Position numbers and translations under genes: made by a program. A stretch of 64,000 nucleotides of DNA from DATFVJ01 sp963820395 (GTDB taxonomy: Bacteria; Actinomycetota; Actinomycetes; Streptosporangiales; Streptosporangiaceae): assembly GCA_963820395.1 (NCBI GenBank), contig CAWGAE010000010.1, forward strand, positions 1-64,000. Reading direction: 5' to 3'. Positions 55,675-63,897 of the stretch are shown piece by piece (within the stretch, counting starts at the first letter, position 1; each line of letters starts with the position of its first letter). The notes below the pieces were generated by a model that was not told the origin of the DNA, searched no databases, and worked only from the letters and a program-made list of their open reading frames with translations.

Positions 55675-56877
55675 GTGATCGAGGACATGCGGCGTGCGCT
55701 GATGGAGGGGCTGCGGTCGGTGCCCTCGGTGGGGGCGGTCATCACCGGCCAGGCGGCGCAGCTGCCGTTCTTCGTCGTGGACAGCGACGGCAGGGAAGTC
55801 GAGCCGGTGAGCGCCTGTCTGCGGGATCTGATGCTCGGGGACGCCAGCTCGCTGACCTGCCGTAGCTATGCGTTCGATCTCCTGCGGTGGCACCGGCTGC
55901 TGTGGTGCCTTGAGACCGGCTGGGAGAAGGCAACTGAGGCTGATGTCGCGACGTTGGTGGGCTGGCTGCGGACCGCGCGCAATCCTCAGAGGGAACGCAG
56001 GCAGCCTGGTTCGGCTCCGGCCGGATCGGTGAACCTCAAGACCGGCAAGCCGTCCCTGCGAACGGGGTATGCGCCGGCGACGATCAATCACGCGCTGACT
56101 GTCGTGCACGGCTTTTACTCCTTCCACGGCCGTTTCGGAGACGGCCCCGTGATCAACCCGGTGCCCGTGTCCGCCCAGCGGCGGCAGGTGCTGGCGCACC
56201 GCAGCCCGCTGGAGCCGGTTCCGTTCATCCGGCGGGCCCGGCTGCGGCAGAAGGTGCCGCGGCAGGTGCCGCGAGCGATCCCGGATGCGTTGTGGGATGA
56301 GCTGTTCGCGGCGATGGGCTGTGATCGTGACCGGGCTCTGCTGGAGTTCTATGTCAGCTCCGGGGCGCGGGCGAGCGAGCTTCTCGGGCTGACATCGGAA
56401 GATGTCGACTGGGGCGGGCAGCTCATCTACGTCGTGTCCAAGGGCACCAGGATCCGCCAGCCGGTGCCGGCGTCGCCGGACGCGTTCCGTTACCTGGGCC
56501 GTTACCTGGCCGCTGACGGGCTTCCTTCCCCGGGGGAGCCTGTCTGGCGGACTCGCCGGGGTGAGTCCCGGCCGATGACGTACTGGGCGATGCGCCGGGT
56601 GCTGCAGCGCGCCAACGAGCAGCTGGGCTCCAACTGGACGCTGCATGACGCGCGGCACACCGCAGCTATCAGGATGGCCGGTGACGAGCGCCTGACCCTG
56701 GCTGAGGTCCAGGCCATCCTGCGGCACGCGCATCTGGACACGACCGGGCATTACCTTACGGCCCGGATCGAGGACATGCACGACAAGCTGCAGGAACACT
56801 ACACCAGGCCGCGGCCGCAGCGTTCTTACCCGGCAGGTTACGACGCTGATGACATCAAGGCGGTCTTCGGTGGCTGA
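55675..56877 (+). CDS. Tyrosine recombinase, TnpA-like (element B)
   Basis: The 400-residue integrase has 'CRSYAFDLLRWHRLLWCLET' in the N-terminal domain, then Arg in 'SSGARASELLGLT', Lys in 'VVSKGTRIRQP', 'HDARHTAAIRM' and 'LRHAHLDTTGHYL' with His and Tyr. GTG 55675 is preceded by GAGAGGGTGAG. It overlaps the next gene by a few bases. Confidence 0.88.
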   Translation: MIEDMRRALMEGLRSVPSVGAVITGQAAQLPFFVVDSDGREVEPVSACLRDLMLGDASSLTCRSYAFDLLRWHRLLWCLETGWEKATEADVATLVGWLRTARNPQRERRQPGSAPAGSVNLKTGKPSLRTGYAPATINHALTVVHGFYSFHGRFGDGPVINPVPVSAQRRQVLAHRSPLEPVPFIRRARLRQKVPRQVPRAIPDALWDELFAAMGCDRDRALLEFYVSSGARASELLGLTSEDVDWGGQLIYVVSKGTRIRQPVPASPDAFRYLGRYLAADGLPSPGEPVWRTRRGESRPMTYWAMRRVLQRANEQLGSNWTLHDARHTAAIRMAGDERLTLAEVQAILRHAHLDTTGHYLTARIEDMHDKLQEHYTRPRPQRSYPAGYDADDIKAVFGG

Positions 56878-59296
56878 GCCGGCGGCGACGGGGCTTGATG
56901 AAGGAGTAAGGGTCGTTCCCACGCGTTTCGGGGGCTTGCAGACGGCGTCGGCGATGCCGGCGGCTGTTCCGCCCGGGCCGTACGGCCGCCGCCTGCTGAA
57001 CGCGAGCGCGGACCAGATCGAGGCGGTGATATGCCGGGTCTGGCCGGGCGGGCGTGACGCTGAGCGGAGACGGACGCGCGGTGCCCGCATCCTGCTGCGG
57101 CATCTGGACGGGTTCCCTGGCCAGTCCTGGCAGCAGCGCTGGGAGGCCAGCGGGCTGAACGAATCGGGCCGTCCGGTCAACGTGATGATTCCCGGTTATG
57201 AGGGACGCAAGGAGGTCTGCACCGGCATGGCCTGCCTGCTCGGCCTGCGCGTCATCCGGCCGTCGTTGCGGGCGCTGCGGTCCACCCGGTTCCATGGCTA
57301 CGGGGAGCGGTTCCTCACCGCCCAGCGCGACCCGCTGCTGGAGGACTTCTGGAAGCGAGTCCAGGACCAGCCGGTACACCCGATGCACCACACCGCGGCG
57401 CTGTTCGACGTCGCGGTCACGCTGACCACCCAGGGCATCGCCCTGGCAGACCTGACGCCCGGGGCGTTCCTGCACTACGTGTGGGAGTCACGCGACCAAG
57501 GGCTGAACATGAAAGCGCGCGGAAAGCAGAACCGCGGCCAGTTCGCTGGCCAGCTGGCCTGGCCGGTCCTGCACGAGATGGGCCAGTTCCCGCCCGCCAC
57601 GCCATCAACGGTGCGGGCCGCGGTACTCACCGGGCAGCGGTCGCTGGAGGAACTCGTCGACCGCTACGAGATCCGCCACCAAGGAGTCCGCCAGCTGATC
57701 CTCGACTACCTGGCACGACGCAGGAGCGAGCTGGACTACAGCTCACTCGATCAGCATGCCCGGTCACTCGCCGGCTTGTTCTGGGCCAAGATCGAGGACC
57801 TGGCCCCAGGGCATCCGGGCCTCCGCATCGACGCAGGACTCTACGAACAGTGGCGGCAATCGCTCAACACCCGCGAGAATGGCCAGCGCAAGCGGCATGA
57901 GGTCGAACGGATCCTGCGGTCGGTGCGCTCCTTCTACACTGACCTGCACAGCTGGGCGGTCGAAGAGCCCGAGATATGGGCGCCGTGGGTGGCGCCTTGC
58001 CCGATCCCCGGCAACGCGCTGCGCGGGCTCACCGTTCACAAGCGGCGCACCAAGGAACGGATGGACGACCGGACCCGGCGACGCCAGCCGTTGCTCCCCG
58101 CCCTCGTGGCCCACCTCGAGGACCGCTACCACCACCTGCGCGTTCTCCTGAAGCAGGCGTCGCCGCTGGCTGCCGGAGAGGTCTTCCTCCTCGAAGGCCG
58201 TTCCTACCGGCGCAGCTGGAGTCCCGCTGACGGCAAACGCCAACGCCGCGGCGGGGACGCCAACGTCAGGGTCCGTGACCTCGCCAGCGAGGAGGACGTA
58301 AACGTCACCGCGGCCGAGGAACTCGCCTTCTGGGAATGGGCTGCCGTCGAGGTCCTGCGGCACAGCGGCATCCGGATCGAGGAGCTGCTGGAGCTCACTC
58401 ATCTCAGCATCCGTCAGTATCAGCGCCCGAACGGCGAGGTCATCGCGCTGCTGGTCATCGCCCCGTCCAAGACCGACCGGGAGCGTGTCATCCCGATGTC
58501 GGCTGAACTGTTCGCCGTCATCGCGGCAATCGTCCGCCGCCACACCCACGGCGGACGGGTCATCCCTCTCATCCAGCGCTATGACCAGCACGAACGCCGG
58601 ATGAGCGAGCCGATGCCCTTCTTGTTCCAGCGACAACTCGGAACCACTCGCCGGGTCATCTCGCCCGCCACCGTCCAGGTCATGCTCCGCCGGCGCTGCA
58701 ACGACCTCGCCGGCCACCACCCGGAGTTCGGCACGGCGGGCTTCACCCCGCACGACTTCCGCAGGCTGCTGGCCACCGATCTGGTGAACAACGGGCTGCC
58801 GATCCATATCGGCGCAGCCTTGCTCGGACACTTGAATCTTGAAACGACCCGGGGCTACGTCGCCGTCTTCAACGAGGACGTCGTCCGCCATTACCAGGCA
58901 TTCCTGGACCGTCGTCGCCAGGTCCGCCCGACCGATGAGTACAGGAAAGTCACCCAGCCCGAGTGGCTCGGGTTCGAGGAACACTTCGACCAGCGCAAGG
59001 TCGAACTGGGCGGATGCGCCCGCCCTTACGGGGCCCCTTGCCAGCACGAGCACGCTTGTCTGAGATGCCCCATGATCAACATCAACCCGAAGATGCTGCC
59101 CCGCCTCGACGAGATCGAAGACGACCTCCAGGCCCGCCGAAGCCGGGCCGGACACGAGGGCTGGCTCGGCGAGATCGAGGGCATCGACCTCACCCTCACC
59201 TTCCTCCGCCAGAAACGAGACCAGACCCGCCGGCTGGCCCGCATCGCGCCCACCAACCTCGGCATGCCAGGCGTGCTCTCCGCAGGGCCCCCATGA
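56870..59296 (+). CDS. Tyrosine recombinase, TnpB-like (element B)
   Basis: The intact large recombinase is about 808 residues. It has Arg in 'RHSGIRIEELLEL', Lys in 'VIAPSKTDRERV', 'HDFRRLLATDLV' and 'LLGHLNLETTRGYVAVF' (His, Tyr), then the C-terminal 'CARPYGAPCQHEHACLRCP' with four cysteines and a His pair, a likely zinc-binding tail, and a coiled segment. GTG 56870 (AAGGCGG in front) is preferred to the ATG at 56849. It shows what the interrupted TnpB of element A would look like when whole. Confidence 0.88.
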   Translation: MAEPAATGLDEGVRVVPTRFGGLQTASAMPAAVPPGPYGRRLLNASADQIEAVICRVWPGGRDAERRRTRGARILLRHLDGFPGQSWQQRWEASGLNESGRPVNVMIPGYEGRKEVCTGMACLLGLRVIRPSLRALRSTRFHGYGERFLTAQRDPLLEDFWKRVQDQPVHPMHHTAALFDVAVTLTTQGIALADLTPGAFLHYVWESRDQGLNMKARGKQNRGQFAGQLAWPVLHEMGQFPPATPSTVRAAVLTGQRSLEELVDRYEIRHQGVRQLILDYLARRRSELDYSSLDQHARSLAGLFWAKIEDLAPGHPGLRIDAGLYEQWRQSLNTRENGQRKRHEVERILRSVRSFYTDLHSWAVEEPEIWAPWVAPCPIPGNALRGLTVHKRRTKERMDDRTRRRQPLLPALVAHLEDRYHHLRVLLKQASPLAAGEVFLLEGRSYRRSWSPADGKRQRRGGDANVRVRDLASEEDVNVTAAEELAFWEWAAVEVLRHSGIRIEELLELTHLSIRQYQRPNGEVIALLVIAPSKTDRERVIPMSAELFAVIAAIVRRHTHGGRVIPLIQRYDQHERRMSEPMPFLFQRQLGTTRRVISPATVQVMLRRRCNDLAGHHPEFGTAGFTPHDFRRLLATDLVNNGLPIHIGAALLGHLNLETTRGYVAVFNEDVVRHYQAFLDRRRQVRPTDEYRKVTQPEWLGFEEHFDQRKVELGGCARPYGAPCQHEHACLRCPMININPKMLPRLDEIEDDLQARRSRAGHEGWLGEIEGIDLTLTFLRQKRDQTRRLARIAPTNLGMPGVLSAGPP

Positions 59297-59364
59297 GTTA
59301 CCCCGCCATCTCCGAGCTACTCCGGCAGGCGGTCCCGCAGGCTCGGCTTGACAAAGTGCAGAGA

Positions 59365-59691
59365 AACTTCGAACTCCGGAAGGTCGCTTTGGGGGTCTGC
59401 ACCCGGGACTTTGGCACCCCATGTGCGCATGAGCACAGTTGCGTCAGATGCCCGCAACTTCGCCCTGATCCCGGCCAGCAACCCCGGTTGCTGGAGATCC
59501 GCGACAACCTCCAGGCCCGCATCACCGAAGCCCGCCGCGAGGGGTGGCGCGGTGAGATCGCCGGGCTGGAGGCCACTCTGGAGGCCGCCGAGCAGAAGCT
59601 GGGCGCCATGCGGCAGATCGCTGCCCGCCACGGCGTCACTCATCTCGGGATGCCCGAGTTCCGCGGAACCGTCGGAAGGACCGCCACCTGA
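59365..59691 (+). pseudogene. C-terminal part of the element A TnpB recombinase
   Basis: It reads 'NFELRKVALGVCTRDFGTPC', 'AHEHSCVRCPQLRPDPGQQP' and 'RHGVTHLGMPEFRG' to a TGA at 59689. It matches the end of the element B TnpB residue by residue in the cysteine pattern. An ATG at 59293 overlapping the previous stop puts it in an apparent 132-codon ORF whose first 24 codons belong to element B. Confidence 0.8.
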
Positions 59692-59806
59692 CGCCGCGAC
59701 ACGCCCAACATACAGCCGCCTGAATTTCAATGGCGCACACGGTCAGTCACGGATTATGGTCACAAACGGCAATTACCAACTACTCTCCGTGTCGTTCGGA
59801 TAAGAT

Positions 59807-60044
59807 CACGCTCCAGCCACGACTCGAACCCGACATGAGTCCCTGTCGAAACGAAAAACCACCAGCCCGCGAAACTCCGGAGCCCTTTCTCGAACCGGAA
59901 CGGCCGCACCGGCAGCACGTCCTCGAACCGCATGCTGCAGCACGACGACAGCGGCCCACGCTGCCAGGCGCCGTCAGCAGCCTGGAACTCCAGAAAGAAC
60001 CGCACATCCGCAGCATCCGCCGCCGCGACAGCAGCACCCGTCAC
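59807..60044 (-). pseudogene. tnsA: TnsA-like endonuclease, N-terminal part of a split gene
   Basis: From GTG 60044 the minus strand reads 'VRFFLEFQAADGAWQRGPLS', 'SMRFEDVLPVRPFRFEKG' and 'GTHVGFESWLERD', the usual start of actinobacterial TnsA-like proteins; the catalytic Glu lies in ESWLERD. After that the frame enters element A and soon stops. Together with 51588-52095 it makes a protein of about 248 residues. Confidence 0.78.
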
Positions 60045-60076
60045 TTATCCATCCAGCCGTCACAAGGATCATGAAC

Positions 60077-60151
60077 GGGCCAACTCTAGTGGCAAAGCCG
60101 CCAAACGGGCCGCATTGACTGGCAACGGGCCGACTTGCGTGTCACGGGACA
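60077..60151. repeat. Right-end transposase-binding repeats of the outer transposon
   Basis: GGGCCAACTCTAGTGGCAA (60077-60095), GGGCCGCATTGACTGGCAA (60107-60125) and a terminal site from 60127 ending at GGACA (60151). Counterparts in inverted orientation lie near the left end at 47407-47465. Confidence 0.65.
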
Positions 60152-60339
60152 GTCCCGGGTCAGCCGGGTTTGAGCTGGAGTTCCGTGAGGCGGGTGGTGC
60201 GCTGCGGTGGGAGGCGGTCGAGCGGATGAGCGACCAACTCAGGATCCGGCTGGACCGCGCGGCCCGGAACTGGGCGGCGATCCGCGGCGGAACGCCGGTC
60301 CCTCTTGCCGCATGAATGGCGCCATTAGGGCATGCTGTC
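60152..60339 (+). pseudogene. Unidentified gene end cut by the transposon
   Basis: An open frame entering from the transposon reads 'GFELEFREAGGALRWEAVER' and 'DQLRIRLDRAARNWAAIRGG' to a TGA at 60313. It looks like a real helical C-terminus, but I cannot name it. Confidence 0.35.
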
Positions 60340-60560
60340 ACCGCGCATGCCCTATTTCCCCCGCCCGCCGGGGGAACGCACGGCGATCCCAGCACAAGGC
60401 GTACACGCTGGCCCGGCAGAACGCCGACGAGGCTGTCACGGAACTGGAGCTGCCCGACTACGATTCCACCTGTTCACCGAGCGTGCCACCGGCCAGGACA
60501 GCGTCATCTACCAGACCGACAGCGGGTACCGGCTGGCCCAGCTGCAGGACGCGTGGCCGG
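60340..60560 (+). pseudogene. Ribosome hibernation factor (HPF-like) relic
   Basis: Readings joined across frameshifts give 'HKAYTLARQNADEAVTELEL', 'PDYD' and 'FHLFTERATGQDSVIYQTDS', 'GYRLAQLQ'. This is the linker and start of the HPF C-terminal domain found in actinomycete dormancy proteins, and overlaps the part preserved at 13550-13821. Confidence 0.6.
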
Positions 60561-61359
60561 ATCGCTTTGAGCGCCCGCTGCGCCCGCCGCGGCCCATGGC
60601 GGCTCGTCCGGGCCCGGCGCGACGACCACCGGGACCTGCGCCGCCTATGTCGATTGTCACAGCACCCGGCCACAACCCCTGAGCAGCAGCCAGCTGGAGG
60701 GCCACTGCAACGTCGGCGCCGGAGAGAATGTCTGCGGTTCCGGGCAGGCAACCCGCCAATCGCGGACCTGCCCGATGCGCGTCCCACCGGGCCGACGTCG
60801 CGTCCCGGCTGCCCTGGGATGCGATCTGCGGGCTCCGCGGCACCGCGGCATGCTTGGGTGGGCAGCGGAGCACCCGCGCCGCCTGGCGCAGCGCACCGTC
60901 CACGAGCGCGCGTGCCCGCACCAGCGTGGAAGGCCGCCGGGCCGCTGGCATCCGCCGCATCACTACCAAGGGTCAGACCTGGCCGGCCGGGTCGCGGATC
61001 TCAACCACCCCGAGGTAAACGCCGGGCGCGAACCGCCGTTGAGTTCAGTCTCGCGGTGGCCGGCGGCTGGGCGCGCCTCCGGCGTACTGAAGTCGAGGAA
61101 GCCGGGCGCGACCGGCTTCTTCAGCTTGTACGTCACCCAGGAAGAACACGACGGTGATCCCAACAGAGACGATCGCCTCACGAGCACAGAACCGCACCGG
61201 CGGATCAGGTAGGTCCAGATACGTCCAAGCTGGCAAGGGCGTGCCGCGCAGGCGCCAAGGCGTCGCTGCACGAGCTGTGGTGCGTGGCGGACCCGGCGAG
61301 CCGGTGGTCCTGCGGCGTAACGGTCGGCGTACAACGCTGGCGTGATTGCAGGGAGTGCG
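60561..61359. other. Decayed region, no gene that can be assigned
   Basis: About 800 bases with several protein-like minus-strand pieces in different frames, for example 'TADILSGADVAVALQLAAAQ' near 60700 and 'AREAIVSVGITVVFFLGDVQ' near 61150 (a membrane helix). They appear to be at least two broken genes. I cannot identify them. Confidence 0.35.
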
Positions 61360-62462
61360 TCAGGCCTTCACGACGCCGAGCGGGACGAGCCTGGCGACGC
61401 TGCGGCACAGCCCCGCACCCTCGGCGGCCGCAACGACCTGGGTCACGTCTTTGTAGGCCTGCGGGGTTTCTTCGGCGAGCCCTCGCGCGGACGCGCCGCG
61501 GACCACGATGCCCTGGTGCTGGAGCCGCTGCCGCAGCTGCGGCCCGGTGATGGAGCGGGCGGCCTGGTGGCGGCTCATTACCCGGCCCGCGCCGTGGCAG
61601 GTGGAAGAGAAGGCGCCGCCGCCGGTGACTCCCGTCAGGACATAGGAGGAGGTGCCCATCGAGCCGGGGATGAGGACCGGCTGCCCAGCATCCTGCAAGT
61701 CCGCGGGCAGATCAGGGTCGCCAGGCGGCAGCGCCCTGGTCGCCCCCTTCCGGTGCACGCACAGCCGGATAGGGGTTCCGCCGACGTCGTGAGTTTCGAT
61801 CTTGGCGAGGTTGTGGGACACGTCGTACACGTCGTAGATCAGATGCAGCTGCGCGTCTGCCGTCCGGGAGAAGACATGGCGTGCCGCTTCGGTGAGCAGT
61901 TGCCGGTTCGCTCGGCCGTAATTCGCCGCTGCCGCCATCGCCCCCAGATAGCGGCGCCCTTCGGGGGATCGGCCGGCGCGCAGGCCAGCTGCCGGTCGGG
62001 CACGGCGATGCCGTAGCGGCCCATTGCCTTGTCCATGATCTGCACATGGTCGCTGCAGATCTGGTGCCCCAGCCCGCGGGAGCCGCAATGGATCATCACG
62101 CATACCTGTCCCGCGGCCAGCGCATACGTGCCGAGCTCGGCCGCGAGCAGGCGCACACCGCACGAGATATCGAAACCAACACCGCCCGGCGAAACAACAC
62201 CACCCTGCGCGATGTCGGTCGCAGCGACCCCGCCGATGGGAAAACCGTAACCCCAGTGCACATCCGGCAGCGCATACGACGCCACCACGATGCCGGGGAG
62301 TTCCGCCACGTTCACCACTTGCTGCAAGGACCGGTCCTCGGCAAGGTCCCCGATCAGCGCCCGGGTCGCGAACACCACACCGGGCACCCGCATATGCCCA
62401 TGCCGCAAGATGACGAAACGGTACGGCGACTCCTCAACGATCTCCATCGGCAGGCACCCCAT
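61360..62462 (-). pseudogene. RtcB-type RNA ligase family protein, internal deletion and frameshift
   Basis: RtcB joins RNA ends through a GMP intermediate. The N-terminal part reads 'LPDVHWGYGFPIGGVAATDI' and 'GVGFDISCGVRLLAAELGTY' (metal-binding Cys). It then jumps to 'VCVMIHCGSRGLGHQICSDH': about 110 residues including the GSGNH motif are missing. Near 61965 a frameshift leads to 'YLGAMAAAANYGRANRQLLT', 'DVSHNLAKIETHDV' and 'STCHGAGRVMSRHQA'. The normal length is about 480 residues. The start is probably ATG 62447 (MEIVEESPYRF). Rv2631 of the DosR regulon is the counterpart. The missing middle exists separately at 28535-28905. Confidence 0.85.
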
Positions 62463-62705
62463 TCCGGCAGCCTCCGCGGCCAGCCCGCCCGCGACCCGGG
62501 CACCGCGAACCTCGCATTCCGCCGCGCCCTCGCTCGCCTGGCCGGCCTGTTTTCAGCTTCCGCCTGAAATGGCGGGCTCATAGGGGCGAACGTCCTCATG
62601 CCAGGCGAGTTCGGCACGCGCCACGGCGGCGGCCGGGTGAGAGCAGGCACCCGGCCACCGGCCCGGCCTGCCGCCATCCCGGATCCGCCCGGCTGGCGGT
62701 TACCC
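62463..62705. other. Leader region of the RtcB gene
   Basis: On the minus strand a piece 'CEVRGARVAGGLAAEAAGMG' runs directly into the RtcB frame and could be the end of a preceding gene or an extended RtcB start. No other gene is visible. Confidence 0.3.
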
Positions 62706-62723
62706 GGTGACGAAAGGCCCTAT
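62706..62723. promoter_or_regulatory. DosR/DevR-like box upstream of RtcB
   Basis: On the minus strand it reads ATAGGGCCTTTCGTCACC, nearly the same as the Bpa box at 8889-8906. It is about 245 bases from the RtcB start. Confidence 0.55.
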
Positions 62724-62943
62724 CCGCCTGGCCTCACGGCGCGCGGTTTCAGAATTGGGGGACGACAACGCTCCCTGCCCGGTGACAGCATGCGGCAGCC
62801 GTTTTGAATTTTTATTCCGAACGGCTGCCGCAGCCTGGCGCGCGCCGCCGGGATCGTCCTCGCCAGCACGTCGATCCTCCCGAATGCGGTGACCGCGGTC
62901 CCCCGGTGCCGTGCAAGCAGATCCGGACCGCGTTGGGCAGGTG

Positions 62944-63306
62944 TCAGCAGGTCGAATGGAATAACCCCGCGACCAGCACGTCGTCCGCCAGCTCGTTGTA
63001 GATCTTCACTGCTTCTCGCGTCTCGGCCACTTGAACCGCGATGGATCGCTCGCCCAGGAAGTCCAGCGTGCGCGGGTCAACCAGAAGCCGCCGGTCCATG
63101 CCCCGGGACAAGACAACGATCGTTGCGCCGTGGGCCAGAAGTTCCTCCACGTCGGCGGGCTGGATACCAGGTGAATGCCTGGTCCCGGTCTCGCCCCAGT
63201 CCCATTCTCCCCCGCCGCCCGGGTAGAGCTTGAAGTCCTTCCCCGCGCCTACCCCCTCGACTTCCATCCGAGCCCACGAGATCGCGAGGATCCTTGGCGA
63301 CCTCAT
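62944..63306 (-). CDS. Mth938-domain (DUF498-like) protein
   Basis: The 120-residue protein has the full fold: 'SPRILAISWARMEVEGVGAG', 'FKLYPGGGGEWDWGETGTRH' , 'GIQPADVEELLAHGATIVVL' and 'RGMDRRLLVDPRTLDFLGER' to 'KIYNELADDVLVAGLFHSTC'. The family is widespread (NDUFAF3-like in mitochondria) and of unclear biochemical role. ATG 63306 is preferred (GGA just before it); 63312 and 63330 are alternatives. No frameshift. Confidence 0.85.
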   Translation of the reverse strand: MRSPRILAISWARMEVEGVGAGKDFKLYPGGGGEWDWGETGTRHSPGIQPADVEELLAHGATIVVLSRGMDRRLLVDPRTLDFLGERSIAVQVAETREAVKIYNELADDVLVAGLFHSTC

Positions 63307-63459
63307 TCCATGGCCCATTACCGTCGCCAACCGGCAGCCACACGCCTGGCTCTACTCCGCCCTGATCGTCCAGCAGATCGGTCACGTGCCCGTCGGCTGA
63401 GGCTCTCAGCACTCCGCCCGCCCTCGCCGGGGCGAATCTCCTGCCACCATACAGCCGCA

Positions 63460-63786
63460 TCAGATGCGAGCGTGGGCGAGCACAACCACACGGCCCCGGC
63501 CGCATCCCGGGCAGAGACCGGTGATGGCCACATCCGTACGGACATTGATCAGCCATGCAGCCACCCAGCCCGGACCGGCGACGCAGTCAATCGCCGCGTC
63601 ACACAAGCCCTCTATCTCAAGGCAAACAGCCCGGCCAGGGTGGCCGGCAAGGGACAAACGTCCCCGGGTCCAGGCATCAGAGTGCAGGTGACGTGGTGGG
63701 TACGATGCAGTCAGGGTCAGGTACCGCCGGTCAGTGCGAACGCAGGACGCTGGTCCCTTGCGCACGCCGGACTGACTGACGCTCAT
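63460..63786 (-). CDS. Possible small hypothetical protein
   Basis: The minus-strand frame contains a credible stretch ('RAVCLEIEGLCDAAIDCVAG', 'WLINVRTDVAITGLCPGCGR') with a CxxCG motif near its end. The start is unclear, and a DosR-like palindrome lies inside the frame, so the true start may be further in. Not recognised. Confidence 0.3.
   Translation of the reverse strand: MSVSQSGVRKGPASCVRTDRRYLTLTASYPPRHLHSDAWTRGRLSLAGHPGRAVCLEIEGLCDAAIDCVAGPGWVAAWLINVRTDVAITGLCPGCGRGRVVVLAHARI
63649..63667. promoter_or_regulatory. DosR/DevR-like box
   Basis: AAGGGACAAACGTCCCCGG holds the palindrome GGGACAAACGTCCC, among the most symmetric in the window. No convincing start codon follows closely on either strand, so the target gene is uncertain. 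Confidence 0.5.
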
Positions 63787-63897
63787 TCACCAGCGGTTTC
63801 GTCCGCGCACCGTGCGCCTGCGGCAGGGTCTGCCAGGCACCTGGCCCGTCGGCGCCGGCAGCCCTGGCACGGTCACCTACGGGCCTAATCTCCAGGC

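Larger units (their letters stand above)
55614..59364 (+). mobile_element. Element B: Tn554-like element inserted in the recombinase gene of element A
   Basis: AACT is present at both junctions (55614-55617 and 59365-59368). Removing 3751 bp rejoins 'FLGLPVN' to 'FELRKVALG' in frame. Element B has the same gene order and nearly the same length as element A (3956 bp) but its sequence is clearly different, so it is a relative and not a duplicate. Confidence 0.75.
52096..59802 (+). mobile_element. Element A: Tn554-like tyrosine-recombinase element inserted in tnsA
   Basis: AGAT occurs at both junctions (52096-52099 and 59803-59806). Joining the flanks gives the codons for E-R-D-L-M-L-M-D, restoring tnsA in frame. 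Without element B it is 3956 bp. It carries two overlapping recombinase genes. There are no long terminal inverted repeats, as expected of site-specific recombination by Tn554-type enzymes. Confidence 0.75.
47139..60151 (-). mobile_element. Tn7/Tn5053-like transposon (tnsA-tniA-tniB-tniQ), interrupted by two nested elements
   Basis: The left end TGTCCTGTCTCAGTTAAGTC and the reverse complement of the right end, TGTCCCGTGACACGCAAGTC, share TGTCC.GT..CA...AAGTCGGCC. Inside both ends are repeated sites like GGGCC....T.A.TGGCAA: 47407-47424, 47447-47465 and 60077-60095, 60107-60125; one at 47371-47389 is in the opposite orientation. Genes read leftwards: split tnsA, tniA, small ORF, tniB (frameshifted), tniQ. 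No cargo besides the nested elements. A 5-bp target duplication is not seen (GAGAT left, GTCCC right). Confidence 0.75.

Noticed and set aside
55614..55865. Apparent C-terminus of the element A TnpB recombinase (last 84 codons of the open frame)
   Set aside because: It is an out-of-frame reading of the start of element B; the true C-terminus is at 59365-59691.
47139..60151. CRISPR-associated Tn7-like system
   Set aside because: No cas genes and no array of regularly spaced repeats were found; the only repeats are the short transposase-binding sites at the ends.
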